From an uncultured Flavobacteriaceae bacterium (GTDB taxonomy: Bacteria > Bacteroidota > Bacteroidia > Flavobacteriales > Flavobacteriaceae): a stretch of DNA of 64,000 nt. Location: the NCBI GenBank assembly GCA_947502635.1, contig CANNAN010000002.1, positions 574,160 through 638,159 on the forward strand. The letters run 5' to 3'. Positions 26,253 to 35,142 of this stretch are shown piece by piece. Every line of letters begins with the position of its first letter. The stretch's first letter is position 1. The notes beneath the pieces are model-generated. The model searched no databases. It saw only the letters and a list, made by a program, of their open reading frames with translations, and was not told where the DNA came from. A program made the translations under genes and the position numbers.

Positions 26253-27173
26253 TTAGAAATTAGAGCTTTCTAAATAAGCATTTATAACCTTTTTTTCACC
26301 TTCTTTTCCATCTACAGAGTTTCCGTGCTCCATACCTAAAATACCATTAAATCCTTTGGAGTGAATATGCTTGAATATGTTTTTATAATTTATTTCTCCT
26401 GTTGTTGGTTCTTTACGTCCTGGATTATCACCAATTTGGAAATAAGCAATTTCATCCCAACAAGTATCAATATTGGGGATTAAGTTTCCCTCTTGTATCT
26501 GCTGATGATAAATGTCGAATAATATTTTACAGGATGGCGAGTTTACCGCTTTACAAATTTTAAAAGCCTGAGGTGATTCTGTTAAAAACAACCCTGGGTG
26601 GTCTCGAAAGTTTAAAGGCTCTAATACCATGGTTATTTGATGAGGTTCTAAAATAGCCGATGCTTGTTTTAGAGTTTCAATAACATGCTCCGTTTGGTAA
26701 TCCATATGTTGCTTTAAGTCTAGATAACCAGGTACCACAGTTATCCATTTGGCATTCACACGTTTTGCAACTTCAACAGATTGTTTTATATCATTTAAGA
26801 ATTCATGTCGTTTGTCAATATTTCCACTAGCTAAATTAGGTGCTTTCCAATAAATTTTATGAGCAACAAATACCCCCATGGTTATATTTCTATCAACCAT
26901 GGTTTTAGCCATTTTTTTTTGAATTTCAACAGGACGACTTTTCATGTTGTTGTCCTCAAAAGCAGTAAAACCTTGATCTGCTATAAAGTTTAATTGATCA
27001 ATAGGGCTATTGCCTGCATGATGTTTAAACATGCCTATATGTGGTGCAAAATTTAATTTAAAAGTATTATTTATATTCGAATGTGTTCTATTTAAGGCAG
27101 ACACACCTGAAAGTCCCATACCTATTAAAGAAGCAGTAGCCGCACTTTTTTTTATAAATAATCTTCTTTTCAT
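26253..27173 (-). CDS. Hydroxypyruvate-isomerase-like TIM barrel, Tat-exported
   Basis: A 306-residue xylose-isomerase-like (AP endonuclease 2 fold) protein counted from ATG 27173, which starts a twin-arginine signal (MKRRLFIKKSAATASLIGMG). The start at 27194 would add seven residues before it. Barrel metal/acid positions look intact: 'MVLEPLNFRDHPG', 'CKILFDIYHQQIQEG', 'AYFQIGDNPGRKEP' and 'GILGMEHGNSVDG'. This set resembles hydroxypyruvate isomerase. In 3-keto-glycoside clusters such barrels act on or epimerise keto sugars. It is the last gene of the reverse operon that starts with the GMC gene at 32690. Confidence 0.85.
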   Translation of the reverse strand: MKRRLFIKKSAATASLIGMGLSGVSALNRTHSNINNTFKLNFAPHIGMFKHHAGNSPIDQLNFIADQGFTAFEDNNMKSRPVEIQKKMAKTMVDRNITMGVFVAHKIYWKAPNLASGNIDKRHEFLNDIKQSVEVAKRVNAKWITVVPGYLDLKQHMDYQTEHVIETLKQASAILEPHQITMVLEPLNFRDHPGLFLTESPQAFKICKAVNSPSCKILFDIYHQQIQEGNLIPNIDTCWDEIAYFQIGDNPGRKEPTTGEINYKNIFKHIHSKGFNGILGMEHGNSVDGKEGEKKVINAYLESSNF

Positions 27174-27210
27174 TTTAGTAGACTGCTCAAGCATTGAGTT
27201 AACATAATTG

Positions 27211-28017
27211 TTATAACTCTAATATTTCAATATTTTTAAATTCTACAGGATGACTTTCACTTTGTAAAGAAATATATCCTTTTTTTAAAGGTGTCCCTTC
27301 TTTACTTTTCCATAATTCTTCATTAAAATCAACCGTTCCACCTATCTGCGGTTTTGTACAAGTGAATACAATGTTGTCATTGATTATATGTTTAATAATG
27401 GAGTCGTTTCTAACTTCAATTTCAAGTTTAACCCATTGATCACCATGATAGGTTTTGGAAGATGATTTAAAACAATGTTCTGTTGCAATTTGATTATCTA
27501 TAACGACGTGCGTACCTGGAGTACATAAATTACCAGTAGACCGTTCTTCAGTACCTAAGCCTCCTAAAAGTTGTACTTCAATAGATACAGGGAAATTTTG
27601 GTCTAACCCTATGTTTTTAGGATCTTCGCAATGTATCATGACACCACTGTTTGCGGCTGCCCACGATTCACCATCACTTAATTGTTTCCCTGTAAAACGA
27701 TATTGCAATCGTAATTTATAATTAGAAAATACTTTGTTATAATAAATATGACCAAATTTAGAATTAAATGTATCGTCATACGCATCATAATTAACTTTAA
27801 GACAGCCATCCTTAGCAATAAAGGTGTTTTTGTAATTGTCGCCAACAGGATGTCCTTTAATTTTAACAGTCCAATCATTTAAATCTTTACCATTAAATAA
27901 AGAAACCCATTTTTCTATTACTTCGGGAGTTTCAATCTTTTTTTGATTCGGTTTTTCTTTGCAGCTCATTATAAGTATAACAAGCATACTAAAAAGTATG
28001 TGCGAATAATTCTTCAT
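27211..28017 (-). CDS. DUF1080 lipoprotein (3-keto-disaccharide hydrolase family)
   Basis: A 268-residue lipoprotein from ATG 28017. The signal has the lipobox 'LIMSC' at about 15-19. A single DUF1080 domain starts 'WVSLFNGKDLNDWTVKIKGH' and includes 'NSGVMIHCEDP', 'PVSIEVQLLGGLGTEERSTG' and 'YISLQSESHPVEFKNIEIL'. The alternative start at 28065 overlaps the upstream gene and precedes the signal, so I reject it. Genes on both sides are Tat-exported, so the product likely acts on the outer face of a membrane near the oxidoreductases. Confidence 0.88.
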   Translation of the reverse strand: MKNYSHILFSMLVILIMSCKEKPNQKKIETPEVIEKWVSLFNGKDLNDWTVKIKGHPVGDNYKNTFIAKDGCLKVNYDAYDDTFNSKFGHIYYNKVFSNYKLRLQYRFTGKQLSDGESWAAANSGVMIHCEDPKNIGLDQNFPVSIEVQLLGGLGTEERSTGNLCTPGTHVVIDNQIATEHCFKSSSKTYHGDQWVKLEIEVRNDSIIKHIINDNIVFTCTKPQIGGTVDFNEELWKSKEGTPLKKGYISLQSESHPVEFKNIEILEL

Positions 28018-28030
28018 ATTTTTATAAGTT

Positions 28031-28636
28031 TTATAAAGACCATGCTTTACCTTTAGTTGAGTCATTAATTGGAATACACCCTATTTGAGCTCCTGGAATG
28101 GGATCGTATGCTAAAACATTTTCTCCAATTTGTTCACTGGTTTTATATGTCCAAACAGCGGTGTTTCTTAAGCCAGAAAGAGCATTGAAAATAATAGCAT
28201 CTTGATTATTTTTGTCGGTTTCGTTTTTATAAATAATTCTTTGTTCTTTCGGAGCTTTTAAATATTTGGCTAACAAAGCATCATAATCTTTATGTTCTAA
28301 TTTGGAAACTCCTTCTTCAGGAACATTGAGGGCTTCTATAATAGCGCCAATCCCTTTTTTGAATTTATGTTGTTGCTTTTCTTTGTAAACTTTATAAACA
28401 TATAGGTCTATAAATTCAGGAACGTTGACGTCTAAGGCTCCAGGGGTTGCTTTTGTTTTAGGGAGTATAATATCTATTAAGTTTTTTACAATAATACCTT
28501 CATCTATGGATAAGAATTTAGGGGTCCATAATTTTACTTCTGTCTTGCAACTTTGAAGCAAACTCATAATACCTGGAGTAGCCATAGTGTAACCTATAGT
28601 AAGTCCTAGCCCCTTTAATACATCTCTTCTGTTCAT
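28031..28636 (-). CDS. Gluconate-2-dehydrogenase subunit 3 family protein, Tat signal
   Basis: A 201-residue small subunit. The N-terminus is a twin-arginine signal with a Cys at its end (MNRRDVLKGLGLTIGYTM, then 'LLQSCKTE'). The body has the family pattern 'ILPKTKATPGALDVNVPEFI' and the C-terminal 'NVLAYDPIPGAQIGCIP'. Such subunits accompany GMC flavoproteins that have no signal peptide of their own and carry them through the Tat pore as a complex. Its partner starts 3 bp upstream (28640-30325). The paralogue at 30344-30961 has the same opening and the same C-terminal motif. Confidence 0.9.
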   Translation of the reverse strand: MNRRDVLKGLGLTIGYTMATPGIMSLLQSCKTEVKLWTPKFLSIDEGIIVKNLIDIILPKTKATPGALDVNVPEFIDLYVYKVYKEKQQHKFKKGIGAIIEALNVPEEGVSKLEHKDYDALLAKYLKAPKEQRIIYKNETDKNNQDAIIFNALSGLRNTAVWTYKTSEQIGENVLAYDPIPGAQIGCIPINDSTKGKAWSL

Positions 28637-28639
28637 CTC

Positions 28640-30325
28640 TTACAAGTTTTTAAATTGTTTGGCTGCATAATTGGCTGCTCTGGCTGTTAAGGCCATGTAG
28701 GTAAGTGATGGGTTTTGACATCCAGAAGAGGTCATACATGCTCCATCTGTTACATACACATTAGGTACAGTGTGTATTTGATTATGCTTATTTAAGATAG
28801 ACGTTTTTGGATCTCTACCCATTCGAGCGGTTCCCATTTCATGAATTCCAATACCAGGTGCATGCACTTCGTCACGAGTTTTGATATCTGTAAATCCTGC
28901 TTTTTCTAGCATGACTGCAGCTTGAAGAATCATGTCTTCCCGCATTTTAAATTCGTTTTCTTTCCATTCAGCATCAAAAGTAATAGTAGGTAATCCCCAC
29001 TCGTCTAGTTTTTCATAATCAAGTGTCATTTTATTATCATGATATGGCAAGCACTCACCAAAACCACCTAGTCTCATACGCCATTCGCCAGGCTCAAGAA
29101 TTTTTTCTTTAAATTCTGCGCCATATGCTAATTCAGCAATATGCTCAGAAAAACCATTTCTACCGCCGCCCCCTTGATAACCATAACCTCTTAAGAATTC
29201 TTTTTTATGAGTTTTAGTATCACCTAAATTCCTAAATCTTGGAACATAAATGCCATTAGGACGTCTCCCTTTATAATATTTGTCGTGAAACCCATCAAAT
29301 TTTCCTGAAGCACCTGCTCCTAAATGATGGTCCATAATATTATGACCTAATTCTCCTGAATCATTCCCTAATCCGTTTGGAAATCTATCAGATTTAGATT
29401 GTAGTAATATCGATGTTGATGCCATAGAGGATGCACAACAAAAAATAATACTAGCATTAAAAACAAGGGTTTCTTTGGTTTCGGTATCAATAACTTTGAC
29501 ACCAGTAGCTTTTTTTAATGAATCGTCATATATAATTTCATGTGCAATAGAGTTGGGTCTAAGCGTCATGTTTCCAGTAAGTTCCGCTGCTGGTAATGTG
29601 GAGGAGTTACTACTGAAATAAGCACCAAAAGGACAGCCCCTCATGCATCTGCTTCTAAATTGACACTTGCTTCTGCCATCATAATTTTTAGTCCCAGTAA
29701 TATTCGCAGATCTTCCAATGGTAAGTAGCCGATCATCAAAATTTTCCGAAAGGCTGTTTTTTAAATGTTCTTCGATACAATTAAGTTCCATTGGAGGTGT
29801 GAAAATACCATCTGGTAATTGTGGAAGTCCTAATTTTTCTCCACTTACACCAATATAAGATTCCACATAATCATACCAAGGCGAAATATCTTTATAACGA
29901 ATAGGCCAATCGACACCGTGCCCATCTTTTTTATTAGCTTCAAAATCTAAATCGCTTAACCTGTAGCTCTGTCTGCCCCAAGTAATAGAGCGACCTCCTA
30001 CATGGTAGCCACGCATCCAATCGAAGCGTTTTGTTTCATTATAAGGATGTTTTAAGTCGTTAACAAACCAATGTTTGGTTACTGCTTTTGTTGTATAGCC
30101 TGTTCTGCTTTGTTTTAGTTGTTGGGCTTTGTCTTTAATAGATGTACTGCCTCTTAATTCCAAATCCCATGGATCCATATGCATGGTAGGGTAGTCTTCA
30201 ATATGCTTAACCATAGGACCTCGTTCTAAAACCAATGTTTTTAACCCGTTTTCGCAAAGTTCTTTGGCAGCCCATCCACCCGAAATGCCAGTGCCTATTA
30301 CTATGGCATCATATGAATCTGTCAT
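28640..30325 (-). CDS. GMC oxidoreductase with predicted [3Fe-4S] site
   Basis: A 561-residue FAD enzyme. The ADP-binding motif is 'AIVIGTGISGGWAAKELCEN' near the N-terminus. The middle carries Cys-x5-Cys-x3-Cys ('CQFRSRCMRGCPFG'), the same spacing as the [3Fe-4S] ligands I recall for bacterial FAD-glucose dehydrogenase. The GMC active-site His is in 'GIHEMGTARMG', and the C-terminal FAD motif is 'DGACMTSSGCQNPSLTYMAL'. There is no signal peptide, so export with the Tat-signal small subunit (28031-28636) is likely. Related enzymes oxidise pyranose C3, C2 or C1. It is a clear paralogue of 30966-32690. Confidence 0.9.
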   Translation of the reverse strand: MTDSYDAIVIGTGISGGWAAKELCENGLKTLVLERGPMVKHIEDYPTMHMDPWDLELRGSTSIKDKAQQLKQSRTGYTTKAVTKHWFVNDLKHPYNETKRFDWMRGYHVGGRSITWGRQSYRLSDLDFEANKKDGHGVDWPIRYKDISPWYDYVESYIGVSGEKLGLPQLPDGIFTPPMELNCIEEHLKNSLSENFDDRLLTIGRSANITGTKNYDGRSKCQFRSRCMRGCPFGAYFSSNSSTLPAAELTGNMTLRPNSIAHEIIYDDSLKKATGVKVIDTETKETLVFNASIIFCCASSMASTSILLQSKSDRFPNGLGNDSGELGHNIMDHHLGAGASGKFDGFHDKYYKGRRPNGIYVPRFRNLGDTKTHKKEFLRGYGYQGGGGRNGFSEHIAELAYGAEFKEKILEPGEWRMRLGGFGECLPYHDNKMTLDYEKLDEWGLPTITFDAEWKENEFKMREDMILQAAVMLEKAGFTDIKTRDEVHAPGIGIHEMGTARMGRDPKTSILNKHNQIHTVPNVYVTDGACMTSSGCQNPSLTYMALTARAANYAAKQFKNL

Positions 30326-30343
30326 TATATTATATTTTTAAAT

Positions 30344-30961
30344 TTATAAAGACCAAGCACGACCTCCTGTTGCTTCATTAACCGATATGCATGCCTGATA
30401 ATTACCAGGAATAGGGTCGTAAGCTAAAACATTTTCACCTACTTCTTCAGAAGTGAAATAACCAAATAGTGTATAGTATTTTACGGATAACAAGAACTTA
30501 TATAAAGTGTAGTTTTCTATTTTATTGTCGTTAACTTTTTCTAAAGACAGCTTCTGGTCTTTCAATATGCTTTTAGAATCTTCTTCTGAGATATTAAAAT
30601 AAGACGATAACGATTTTTCAAAATCTTCTTTTTTACCTTCTAAAATAGGCATGTTAAATTTTTTAGCAAAAATAGCGGCACCCTTTCTAAAGAGTTCCTG
30701 TTTTTCTTTTTTCTCTATATCGTAATACATCAAATCCAAAAACTGAGGAATATTAACATCCAATGCTCCAGGAGTGTCTGAGGTTGGTAAAATAATATCC
30801 ATTAAATGTGTAACCATGTGTTTTTCCTCAGGAGATAAAAATAAAGGCTTCCAGGTTTCTGCTTCAGCAGTACAGGAAGCAAACATATTAAATATCGTTG
30901 GAGCAGCTACTGTGTAGCCTAAACTCATGGTTAAGTTTTTTAAAGCGGATCTTCTATTCAT
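30344..30961 (-). CDS. Gluconate-2-dehydrogenase subunit 3 family protein, Tat signal
   Basis: A 205-residue subunit from ATG 30961. The twin-arginine signal (MNRRSALKNLTMSLGYTVAA) supports this start. The in-frame ATG at 31003 would overlap the preceding GMC gene and add 14 basic residues. Family motifs 'IILPTSDTPGALDVNIPQFL' and 'NVLAYDPIPGNYQACI' match the paralogue. It is paired with the GMC enzyme whose stop lies 4 bp upstream. The two GMC/small-subunit pairs look like an old tandem duplication. Confidence 0.9.
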   Translation of the reverse strand: MNRRSALKNLTMSLGYTVAAPTIFNMFASCTAEAETWKPLFLSPEEKHMVTHLMDIILPTSDTPGALDVNIPQFLDLMYYDIEKKEKQELFRKGAAIFAKKFNMPILEGKKEDFEKSLSSYFNISEEDSKSILKDQKLSLEKVNDNKIENYTLYKFLLSVKYYTLFGYFTSEEVGENVLAYDPIPGNYQACISVNEATGGRAWSL

Positions 30962-30965
30962 AACC

Positions 30966-32690
30966 TTAGCTTGTTTTATTTTTTTTGAATTCGGCTGCTG
31001 CATGGTTGGCTGCTCTAGCCGTTAATGCCATATAGGTTAACGATGGGTTTTGGCAAGCAGAAGATGTCATACAAGCCCCATCTGTAACATAAACATTTGG
31101 TACAGAGTGAATTTGATTGTGCTTGTTTAAAACGGATGTTTTAGGATCGTGGCCCATCCTTGCTGTACCCATTTCGTGGATACAGGCTCCTGGAATGGCT
31201 TTTCCTAAGTATCCTCGTACGTTTTTATAACCAGCCGCTTTTAGCATAGCTACAGCTTGGTCTCTCATATCTTCTCGCATTTTGATTTCATTTTCTTTAA
31301 TTTCGGCATCCATGTCTAAGGTTGGTAACCCCCATTCATCTAAGATATCATAATTTAAAGATACTTTATTTTCATGATAAGGCAAGCATTCACCAAAACC
31401 AGACATTCCAATGCGCCACGGACCTGGTTTTAAAAGTTCGTCTTTTAGTTCTTTTCCGAAGCTTAACTCTGAGACTGCACGTTGCCAACCTGTTCTGCTA
31501 GCTCCACCTTGATAACCATAACCTCGAATAAATTCTTTTTGTGTGGTTTTGTCATCAATATTCCTAAACCTTGGAATGTAAAAGCCATTAGGTTTTCTGC
31601 CTTTGTAGTACTGGTCATCAAATCCTTCAATTTCAGCTGATGCTCCTACCGCATAATGATGATCCATGAGGTTGTGTCCAAGTTCTCCACTATCATTACC
31701 CAATCCGTTAGGAAATCTTTTAGATTTTGACTGTAATAAAATAGATGTGGATCCTAAGGCTGATGCACAATTAAATATAATAGATGCTCTAAAAAATAGT
31801 TTTTCTTTAGTTTCAGCATCAATAACTTTTACTCCAGAGGCTAAGCCAGAAGCTTCATCATAAACAATTTCATAAGCAATAGAGTTGGGACGTAAATGCA
31901 TGTTCCCAGTTCGTTCTGCAGCTGGTAAGGTTGACGAATTACTACTAAAGTAACCACCAAAAGGACAGCCTCGAATGCATCTATTTCTATATTGACAATT
32001 AGATCTGCCTTCATGGGTTGCATTTCCTGTTAAATGTGCTACTCTGCCAGGCGTTAATACGCGACCATCATCAAATTTGTTGTCTATAGTTTTTTGCAAA
32101 TCTTTTTCGGCACAATTTAATTCCATAGGGTCGGAAAGTTTCCCGTCTGGTAACTGAGGGAGTCCTAGATTTTGACCAGAAACTCCAATGAACTTTTCTA
32201 CTTTATCGTACCAGGGTGCTATGTCTTTATAGCGAATAGGCCAATCGACACCATGACCATCTTTTTTATTGGCTTCAAAATCCATGTTACTCCATCTGTA
32301 ACTATGTTTTCCCCACATAATAGAACGACCTCCAACATGATAACCACGTATCCATAGGTATTCTTTTACTTCGTTATATGGATGTTTTGTGTCGTCTACA
32401 AACCAATGCTTAGTTGATGGTCTTGTAAGCGAACCTCCCCATAGTCTACTTTGGACTTTTTGATTTTCTCGTTCTTTTTCGGCTTCTTTACCCCGATGTT
32501 TAAAATCCCAAGGATCCTTATGCATTGTAGGATAATCTTCAATATGTTTTACCAAACGACCTCTGTCAAGAACCAATGTTTTTAGTCCATTTTCACAAAG
32601 TTCTTTAGTTGCCCAGCCTCCACTGATTCCTGTACCTATAACTATAGCATCATAGGTAGTAGGGTGTTCTTTTATGGTGTCTTCAATCAT
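30966..32690 (-). CDS. GMC oxidoreductase with predicted [3Fe-4S] site
   Basis: A 574-residue FAD enzyme, the first gene of the six-gene reverse operon (GMC, small subunit, GMC, small subunit, DUF1080, TIM barrel). It has 'AIVIGTGISGGWATKELCEN', the cysteine motif 'CQYRNRCIRGCPFG', 'CIHEMGTARMG' and 'DGACMTSSACQNPSLTYMAL'. There is no signal peptide. Compared with its paralogue it has a longer N-terminus and a few differences in the substrate region ('VRGYLGKAIPGACIHEM' against 'VHAPGIGIHEM'), so the two may differ in glycoside range. The promoter lies in 32691-32834, shared with the divergent AraC gene. Confidence 0.9.
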   Translation of the reverse strand: MIEDTIKEHPTTYDAIVIGTGISGGWATKELCENGLKTLVLDRGRLVKHIEDYPTMHKDPWDFKHRGKEAEKERENQKVQSRLWGGSLTRPSTKHWFVDDTKHPYNEVKEYLWIRGYHVGGRSIMWGKHSYRWSNMDFEANKKDGHGVDWPIRYKDIAPWYDKVEKFIGVSGQNLGLPQLPDGKLSDPMELNCAEKDLQKTIDNKFDDGRVLTPGRVAHLTGNATHEGRSNCQYRNRCIRGCPFGGYFSSNSSTLPAAERTGNMHLRPNSIAYEIVYDEASGLASGVKVIDAETKEKLFFRASIIFNCASALGSTSILLQSKSKRFPNGLGNDSGELGHNLMDHHYAVGASAEIEGFDDQYYKGRKPNGFYIPRFRNIDDKTTQKEFIRGYGYQGGASRTGWQRAVSELSFGKELKDELLKPGPWRIGMSGFGECLPYHENKVSLNYDILDEWGLPTLDMDAEIKENEIKMREDMRDQAVAMLKAAGYKNVRGYLGKAIPGACIHEMGTARMGHDPKTSVLNKHNQIHSVPNVYVTDGACMTSSACQNPSLTYMALTARAANHAAAEFKKNKTS

Positions 32691-32834
32691 TATTATATGT
32701 GAATGTTTTTTGCTGAATCATTATAATTCATAATCTGATAATTTTTCCTGTTAAAAACAGAGAAAAACGCTATTAAATTTCAAATAATTGGAAAATTAGT
32801 TAATTTGCACGATAATAGTGTTTAAATTATTTCA

Positions 32835-33872
32835 ATGAAAGCAAACATACAAGAAATCGAACCTTATGAATATGAAGCAGATGGTGTTGTTTATCATGCG
32901 GACACTTGTTTGCCATTAATTGATGCTTATAAGCGTAATAAATTAAAATTTAAAGCGCTTGCAAGGCATACTTATCCAGGAGATAGGTTGGATGATAATA
33001 CACTTGGACTTAATAGTATAGGGTATTGGGATGCTAACGAGCCACAAGATTGGGGTTTGGATTGGCACCGAAACGAGGGGATAGAGTTTCATTTTTTAGA
33101 ATCTGGATCTATGCCTTATGCTCAAGAAGATAAAGAGGTTTTATTAACTCCAAATCATTTGACAATTACGCGTCCTTGGGAAGCTCATAAAGTAGGGAAC
33201 CCGTACATTGGTATGGGGAAATTTTATTGGGTGATTATAGATTTAGGTGTTCGTAGGCCGCATCAAGATTGGGTTTGGCCAGATTGGATTACTTTAACGC
33301 CTACAGATTTAGCAAGGCTTACTACTATTTTAAGGCAAAATGAAAAGTCTATTTGGAAAACAGATCAGCGTATTCGAGATTGTTTTATGCGAATCAATAA
33401 AGCAATAAATACGGATGTAAAAGGGAATAATGCTTCTAGGATAAGATTACTTGTAAACTATTTATTGATTTTATTGCTGGATTTATTAAATACAGATGAT
33501 ATTATTTTAAATGAGTCACTTACAGATAGTTCCAGGAGTGTGAAATTCTTTTTAAAAGAACTTGAAAAGAACCTTTCAGAGAATTGGACTATCGAGTTAA
33601 TGGCGCAGTCTGCTGGAGTAGGATTAACACGATTTACGCATCACTGCAAGCGATTAACAAATTTGACTCCTATGCGTTATTTGACTATGAAGCGTTTGGA
33701 AATGTCTAAAGAAATACTTCAAAAAGATCAGAGTTTAACAATTGCAGAAGTTGCTTATATGTGTGGGTTTACTACAGGGCAATATTTTGCTACTGTTTTT
33801 AAAAAACATGAAAAATGTTCACCTAATGAATATCGGTTAAAATGGTTGGATAGAGGTTTGCAATTGGCTTAA
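32835..33872 (+). CDS. AraC-family transcriptional regulator
   Basis: A 345-residue regulator with an N-terminal cupin-like sensing domain (about 60-150: 'WHRNEGIEFHFLESGSMPYA', then 'TPNHLTITRPWEAHKVG') and a C-terminal double HTH domain (about 240-340: 'IELMAQSAGVGLTRFTHHCK', 'MRYLTMKRLEMSKEIL', 'IAEVAYMCGFTTGQYFATVF'). It is transcribed divergently from the GMC operon and lies just before the forward TIM/MFS/Gfo operon, so it probably controls one or both in response to a sugar. The 290-bp gap after it (33873-34162) holds only the promoter region of the next operon. Confidence 0.93.
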   Translation: MKANIQEIEPYEYEADGVVYHADTCLPLIDAYKRNKLKFKALARHTYPGDRLDDNTLGLNSIGYWDANEPQDWGLDWHRNEGIEFHFLESGSMPYAQEDKEVLLTPNHLTITRPWEAHKVGNPYIGMGKFYWVIIDLGVRRPHQDWVWPDWITLTPTDLARLTTILRQNEKSIWKTDQRIRDCFMRINKAINTDVKGNNASRIRLLVNYLLILLLDLLNTDDIILNESLTDSSRSVKFFLKELEKNLSENWTIELMAQSAGVGLTRFTHHCKRLTNLTPMRYLTMKRLEMSKEILQKDQSLTIAEVAYMCGFTTGQYFATVFKKHEKCSPNEYRLKWLDRGLQLA

Positions 33873-34162
33873 TTTTGAGTGATTGAAAAGATGAAGTCTT
33901 CTTTAAAGACTGGTAGTGGGTGTTTTGCTTTTGAGAGCGATTGAGTTTGTTTGAATGGCTCCCATTTGTAGGGTTTAATATTTGTTAAATCTTCGGTCTT
34001 AGTTTTAGTAATAGGTGAGGATTTGTCTTTGGTATGAGTCAGAAAATATTCAAGAGTGTTTGAATTCTTTCACTGAATAAAAATACACAGTATTTTAAAT
34101 ACAAATATTTATTTTCACGTATTCATCTTATTGGTAAGGTGTGTTAATTAAAAAACGTTTTT

Positions 34163-35116
34163 ATGAAACGAAGAGATTTTGTTGCAAAAACAGCCTCTGC
34201 TGGTGTTGCGTTGTCGTTATTAGGTTTGTATGGATGTAAAGATTCCGAAAAAAAAGCAAAACAGGCTAATCAAGTTGAAAATGAAGATGCCTTGTTTTTT
34301 AAAATGTCTTTAGCACAGTGGTCATTGCATCGCACTTTGTTTGGAAATAAAATGGATAATTTGGATTTTGCTGCAAAATCCAGAAGCTTTGGTTTGGAAG
34401 GTTTAGAATATGTGAATGGATTTTTTAAAGATAAAGCTAAAGAGGTGTCTTATTTGAAAGAGATGAATCTACGAGCCAATTCTGAAGGGCAGGAAAATGT
34501 ATTAATTATGATTGATGGTGAAGGGATGCTTGCCAATGCTGATGATAAAGAAAGATTTAAGGCTATTGAAAATCATTACAAATGGATTGAAGCAGCTAAT
34601 TTTTTAGGTTGCCATGCCATTCGGGTTAATTTAGCAGGAGGTGTCGATAAAAGTGAAGCGGTAAAAGCTAGTATTGATTCTTTAAATAAACTTTCTGAAT
34701 TTGCAAAAGGATCTAATGTTAATGTGTTAGTTGAGAATCATGGTGGTTTTTCATCAAATGGAAAGTGGATGACGGATGTGTTTTCTCAAATAGAAAATAA
34801 AAATTGTGGAACTTTACCAGATTTTGGGAATTTCTGCATAGAAAAAAACAAGGAAGGTCTGTGTATTGAAGCATATGACAAATACCAAGGGGTGAAAGAA
34901 TTATTGCCTTATGCTAAGGCGGTAAGTGCAAAATCTTATAATTTTAATGAAAAGGGAGATACTACTATAGATTATCTTAAAATGATGGGAATGGTTAAAG
35001 AATCAGGTTACACTGGATTTGTTGGTATTGAATATGAAGGCGAGATGCAACCTGAAGAAAAAGGTATTGAATTAACCAGAGATTTATTGGTACGTGTTGG
35101 TAAACAACTAGTCTAA
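34163..35116 (+). CDS. Sugar phosphate isomerase/epimerase-like TIM barrel, Tat lipoprotein
   Basis: A 317-residue xylose-isomerase-like protein. The signal combines a twin-arginine motif with a lipobox (MKRRDFVAKTASAGVALSLL, then 'GLYGCKDSEKK'), so it is probably a Tat-exported lipoprotein. Barrel residues include 'NVLVENHGGFSSN', 'CGTLPDFGNFCIEKN', 'AVSAKSYNFNEKGD' and 'FVGIEYEGEMQP', which place the metal-binding Glu/Asp/His/Glu set. It is the first gene of a six-gene forward operon. A role on keto-sugar intermediates fits the context. Confidence 0.86.
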   Translation: MKRRDFVAKTASAGVALSLLGLYGCKDSEKKAKQANQVENEDALFFKMSLAQWSLHRTLFGNKMDNLDFAAKSRSFGLEGLEYVNGFFKDKAKEVSYLKEMNLRANSEGQENVLIMIDGEGMLANADDKERFKAIENHYKWIEAANFLGCHAIRVNLAGGVDKSEAVKASIDSLNKLSEFAKGSNVNVLVENHGGFSSNGKWMTDVFSQIENKNCGTLPDFGNFCIEKNKEGLCIEAYDKYQGVKELLPYAKAVSAKSYNFNEKGDTTIDYLKMMGMVKESGYTGFVGIEYEGEMQPEEKGIELTRDLLVRVGKQLV

Positions 35117-35142
35117 AAAAAACTAACTAAACTAAATATATA

